Source: Chloroflexaceae bacterium (GTDB lineage Bacteria > Chloroflexota > Chloroflexia > Chloroflexales > Chloroflexaceae). From it: a stretch of DNA of 56,366 nucleotides. Numbering within the stretch: the stretch's first letter is position 1; each line of letters begins with the position of its first letter. Below, piece after piece: positions 54,423-56,366 of the stretch. The notes below the pieces were generated by a model. The model did not search any database and was not told where the DNA came from. It saw nothing but the letters and a program-made list of their open reading frames with translations. Position numbers and translations under genes: made by a program. Location: the NCBI GenBank assembly GCA_012034075.1, contig JAAURD010000008.1, positions 1 through 56,366 on the forward strand, given 5' to 3'.

Positions 54423-55898
54423 TTATCCCCCTAATGCAATAACTGAACGTTGGGCCAGATCGATGAACAGATTGGGCATGAACCCGAACAGCAGTACTGC
54501 ACCAGCGGCAACAGCAATCGTCCAGGTAATGCTCCGATGGAGCGCGGGTTGTACATCACGTACTGGCTCGTGCATAAACATACGTACAATAATCCGCAGA
54601 TAGAAAAAGATCGCGATGGCGCTGGTTATGACACCAATCAGCACTAGCCATCCCAGGCCACTTTCCCAGGCTGCGGCAAAGACAAAAAATTTACCCAGAT
54701 ACCCGGCGGTCGGCGGCACTCCGGCCAGGGAAAGCATAAAGAGCGCCATGGCTACGGCAAGCATGGGTTGGCGTTGGCCCAAGCCGGAAAAATCATCCAG
54801 GCTCCAGGCGCTTTCACCACGCTGTTCAAGCACAATTATAACAGCAAATGCTCCCAGGTTGGTCAGGCTATAGGCCAGCAGGTAAAAGAGAAACGCTTCG
54901 ATGCCATGCGCACTCATGGCGACCACGCCCAGCACAATATAGCCGGCATGGCCCACGCTGCTGTAGGCCAGCATCCGTTTGACATTGGTCTGGGCCACCG
55001 CGCCAACATTGCCCACAATCATGGTGGCTGCGGCCAGGACCGCCAGCACGGGTACCCAGGCATCTTGCACTGTTGGCAGGGCAATCGTCACAATGCGGAT
55101 AAGGGCGGCGAGGGCGGCGCCCTTGGTGCCCACTGACATAAAGGCAGTGACCGGAGTGGGCGCACCTTCGTAGACATCTGGTGTCCACATGTGAAAGGGT
55201 ACTAACGCAATCTTGAAGCTAAAGGCGATCAAGACCAATGCCCCACCAATGAGCAATAGGGTTGGACCTGGTACCGCTGCGGTTGATGAGCTTTCCAATT
55301 CGGTCAGATAGAGGCGGATCTGATTCAGATCAACGGTCATGGTCTCGCCATAGATCAGGGCGATGCCATAAACAAAAAAGCCAGCGGCAAACGCCCCTAG
55401 CAGCAGATATTTCATGGCCGCCTCTTCGGAAGAGAGGCGGGGATAGGCAAAGCCGGTGAGCACATAGAGCGTAATGGAGAGCAGTTCTATGCCTAAAAAG
55501 ATCAGAATCAGGTTGGTGCTTTGTGCCAGTAACACAAAGCTGCCCGTTGCAAAGAGGATCAGGGGATAAAATTCGCCCTGCTCAATGCCCTGACGCGGCA
55601 AATAATCGAGCGAGATGATAATGGTGATAGCGGCAATGATGATAAAGATGACATTGAGCGTGAGCGCAAACGTATCGACGACGACCATGCCGCTGAAGGA
55701 TGACTCCTCCATGCCCCAGAGCGGTACGCCGGCCAAGCCAGTGAACAGCAAGCCAGCAAGCGCCAGGTAGCCAGTGATTTTTTTGTTGCCAGCCGGGATG
55801 AAAAAGAGGTCGATGAGCAACAGGGCCAATGCCGAGCCAAAGATGACGATAAGGGGCAGAATGACTAGCATGTTTATATCGGGAAATGCGATGTTCAT
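54423..55898 (-). CDS. nuoN: NADH-quinone oxidoreductase subunit N
   Basis: A proton-pumping membrane subunit of respiratory complex I, with about 14 TM helices in 491 residues. Conserved features include GIELLSITLYVLTGF, the Lys in IALVPFHMWTPDVYEGAPTP (key to proton translocation), and VKRMLAYSSVGHAGYIVLG. The Glu of the discontinuous helix is at IFLGIELLS. It follows nuoM by 6 bp and precedes the tricorn gene by 1 bp. Closely related Mrp antiporter and formate hydrogenlyase subunits are excluded by context with nuoM and the full N-subunit pattern. Confidence 0.95.
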   Translation of the reverse strand: MNIAFPDINMLVILPLIVIFGSALALLLIDLFFIPAGNKKITGYLALAGLLFTGLAGVPLWGMEESSFSGMVVVDTFALTLNVIFIIIAAITIIISLDYLPRQGIEQGEFYPLILFATGSFVLLAQSTNLILIFLGIELLSITLYVLTGFAYPRLSSEEAAMKYLLLGAFAAGFFVYGIALIYGETMTVDLNQIRLYLTELESSSTAAVPGPTLLLIGGALVLIAFSFKIALVPFHMWTPDVYEGAPTPVTAFMSVGTKGAALAALIRIVTIALPTVQDAWVPVLAVLAAATMIVGNVGAVAQTNVKRMLAYSSVGHAGYIVLGVVAMSAHGIEAFLFYLLAYSLTNLGAFAVIIVLEQRGESAWSLDDFSGLGQRQPMLAVAMALFMLSLAGVPPTAGYLGKFFVFAAAWESGLGWLVLIGVITSAIAIFFYLRIIVRMFMHEPVRDVQPALHRSITWTIAVAAGAVLLFGFMPNLFIDLAQRSVIALGG

Positions 55899-55904
55899 AG
55901 GTAT

Positions 55905-56366
55905 TTATTGTCCGGCTATACTTGTTGCAAATTCCTGTACCACATGACCAAGACTCTCTTGCATTGGGCCAAAGAGGATGCCAGGGTAGAGACCAATACC
56001 AATGATCGGAATCAACAGCAGCACCAGTGTCACCAGTTCGCGCTGGTTCAGGTCGGGCAAACCCTCATTCTCCGAGCGTGCGACTGGTCCCATAAAGGCC
56101 CCACGGAACATGCGCAAGAGATAGACCGCCGCGAGAATAACCCCGATAACGGCAAAGGCCAGATAGCCCCAACCAAGCTCTGGCGCGATGAAGGCCCCTT
56201 GCATAATCACGAACTCACCGACAAAGCCGTTCAGGCCCGGTAACCCTGCTGAAGATAATACCACAATAAGTGTTATCGCGCCATAGATGGGCATGACATT
56301 CCAGAGACCACCATAGTCGGTTATTTCTCGCGTATGTCGTCGTTCGTAGATAATCCCGACGATCAA
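55905..56366 (-). CDS. nuoM: NADH-quinone oxidoreductase subunit M (C-terminal part)
   Basis: The 153 C-terminal residues of a proton-pumping complex I subunit; the rest continues beyond the window edge. ERRHTREITDYGGLWNVMPIYGA and LIVVLSSAGLPGLNGFVGEFVIM are the conserved helix 11-13 region with the Lys/Glu-bearing discontinuous helix. LAAVYLLRMFRGAFMGP follows. The gene precedes nuoN by 6 bp in the usual nuo order; nuoK, nuoL and others should lie upstream, outside the window. Confidence 0.95.
   Translation of the reverse strand: MIVGIIYERRHTREITDYGGLWNVMPIYGAITLIVVLSSAGLPGLNGFVGEFVIMQGAFIAPELGWGYLAFAVIGVILAAVYLLRMFRGAFMGPVARSENEGLPDLNQRELVTLVLLLIPIIGIGLYPGILFGPMQESLGHVVQEFATSIAGQ

Overview
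The window looks like chromosome from a phototrophic, filamentous Chloroflexota bacterium (order Chloroflexales, inferred). It carries a PuhE-type photosynthetic complex assembly gene (22517-23316), a CrtI-type phytoene desaturase, a Ras-like GTPase/Roadblock polarity module, a complex I (nuo) operon with menaquinone methyltransferase, and a lipase front domain (about nt 13-350) of a kind common in Chloroflexota exported proteins. No replicon origin, CRISPR array, prophage or intact transposase was seen.

Layout. 1-3757: a frameshifted LCAT-like lipase, a zinc-ribbon/SH3-like membrane protein, a coiled-coil protein and a two-HTH regulator with face-to-face promoters. 3821-9494: assimilatory sulfate reduction (APS reductase, sulfite reductase, Sat-CysC fusion), then a Na/Pi-like carrier. 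9534-16418: housekeeping genes (gatC, rsfS, fabZ, mnmE) mixed with membrane proteins, a family 2 glycosyltransferase and a GNAT enzyme. 16559-22335: an orphan histidine kinase, a cytoplasmic subtilase with a small partner, and a Ser/Thr kinase with eight WD40 repeats. 22517-26434: puhE, then a same-strand cluster of Roadblock, protoglobin, DUF4388 and Ras-like GTPase genes. 26458-33687: a methyltransferase, crtI, livM-livG-livF without livH or a binding protein, a quinone oxidoreductase and another methyltransferase. 33784-37510: a URO-D family methyltransferase-like gene followed by a hybrid histidine kinase with a DUF1638-like front domain. 37878-45034: an asparaginase-like protein, coaX, menG, a DUF4230 protein, a GAF protein and a PAS-PAS-STAS protein. 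45120-50330: tRNA-Thr, tRNA-Tyr, tRNA-Thr, tuf, secE, nusG, rplK, rplA, leader, rplJ, rplL. 50504-56366: a possible nuclease-fold protein, a tricorn-type protease, nuoN and partial nuoM.

Sequence quality matters here. At least seven genes, including essential rplL and the conserved cysH, puhE and livM, are broken by single-base indels, mostly in short homopolymers. Reading across them restores full-length family members, so sequencing error is more likely than pseudogenisation. I annotate these genes as one locus each and give the break position.

The most interesting candidates for unusual biology are the heme-sensor/Roadblock/Ras-GTPase module (23669-26434), the DUF1638-kinase/URO-D pair (33784-37510), the subtilase with an I9-like partner (18436-20063), an asparaginase homologue lacking its nucleophilic Thr (37878), and a small repeat element with 21-bp ends present twice (24945-25048, 43373-43531).
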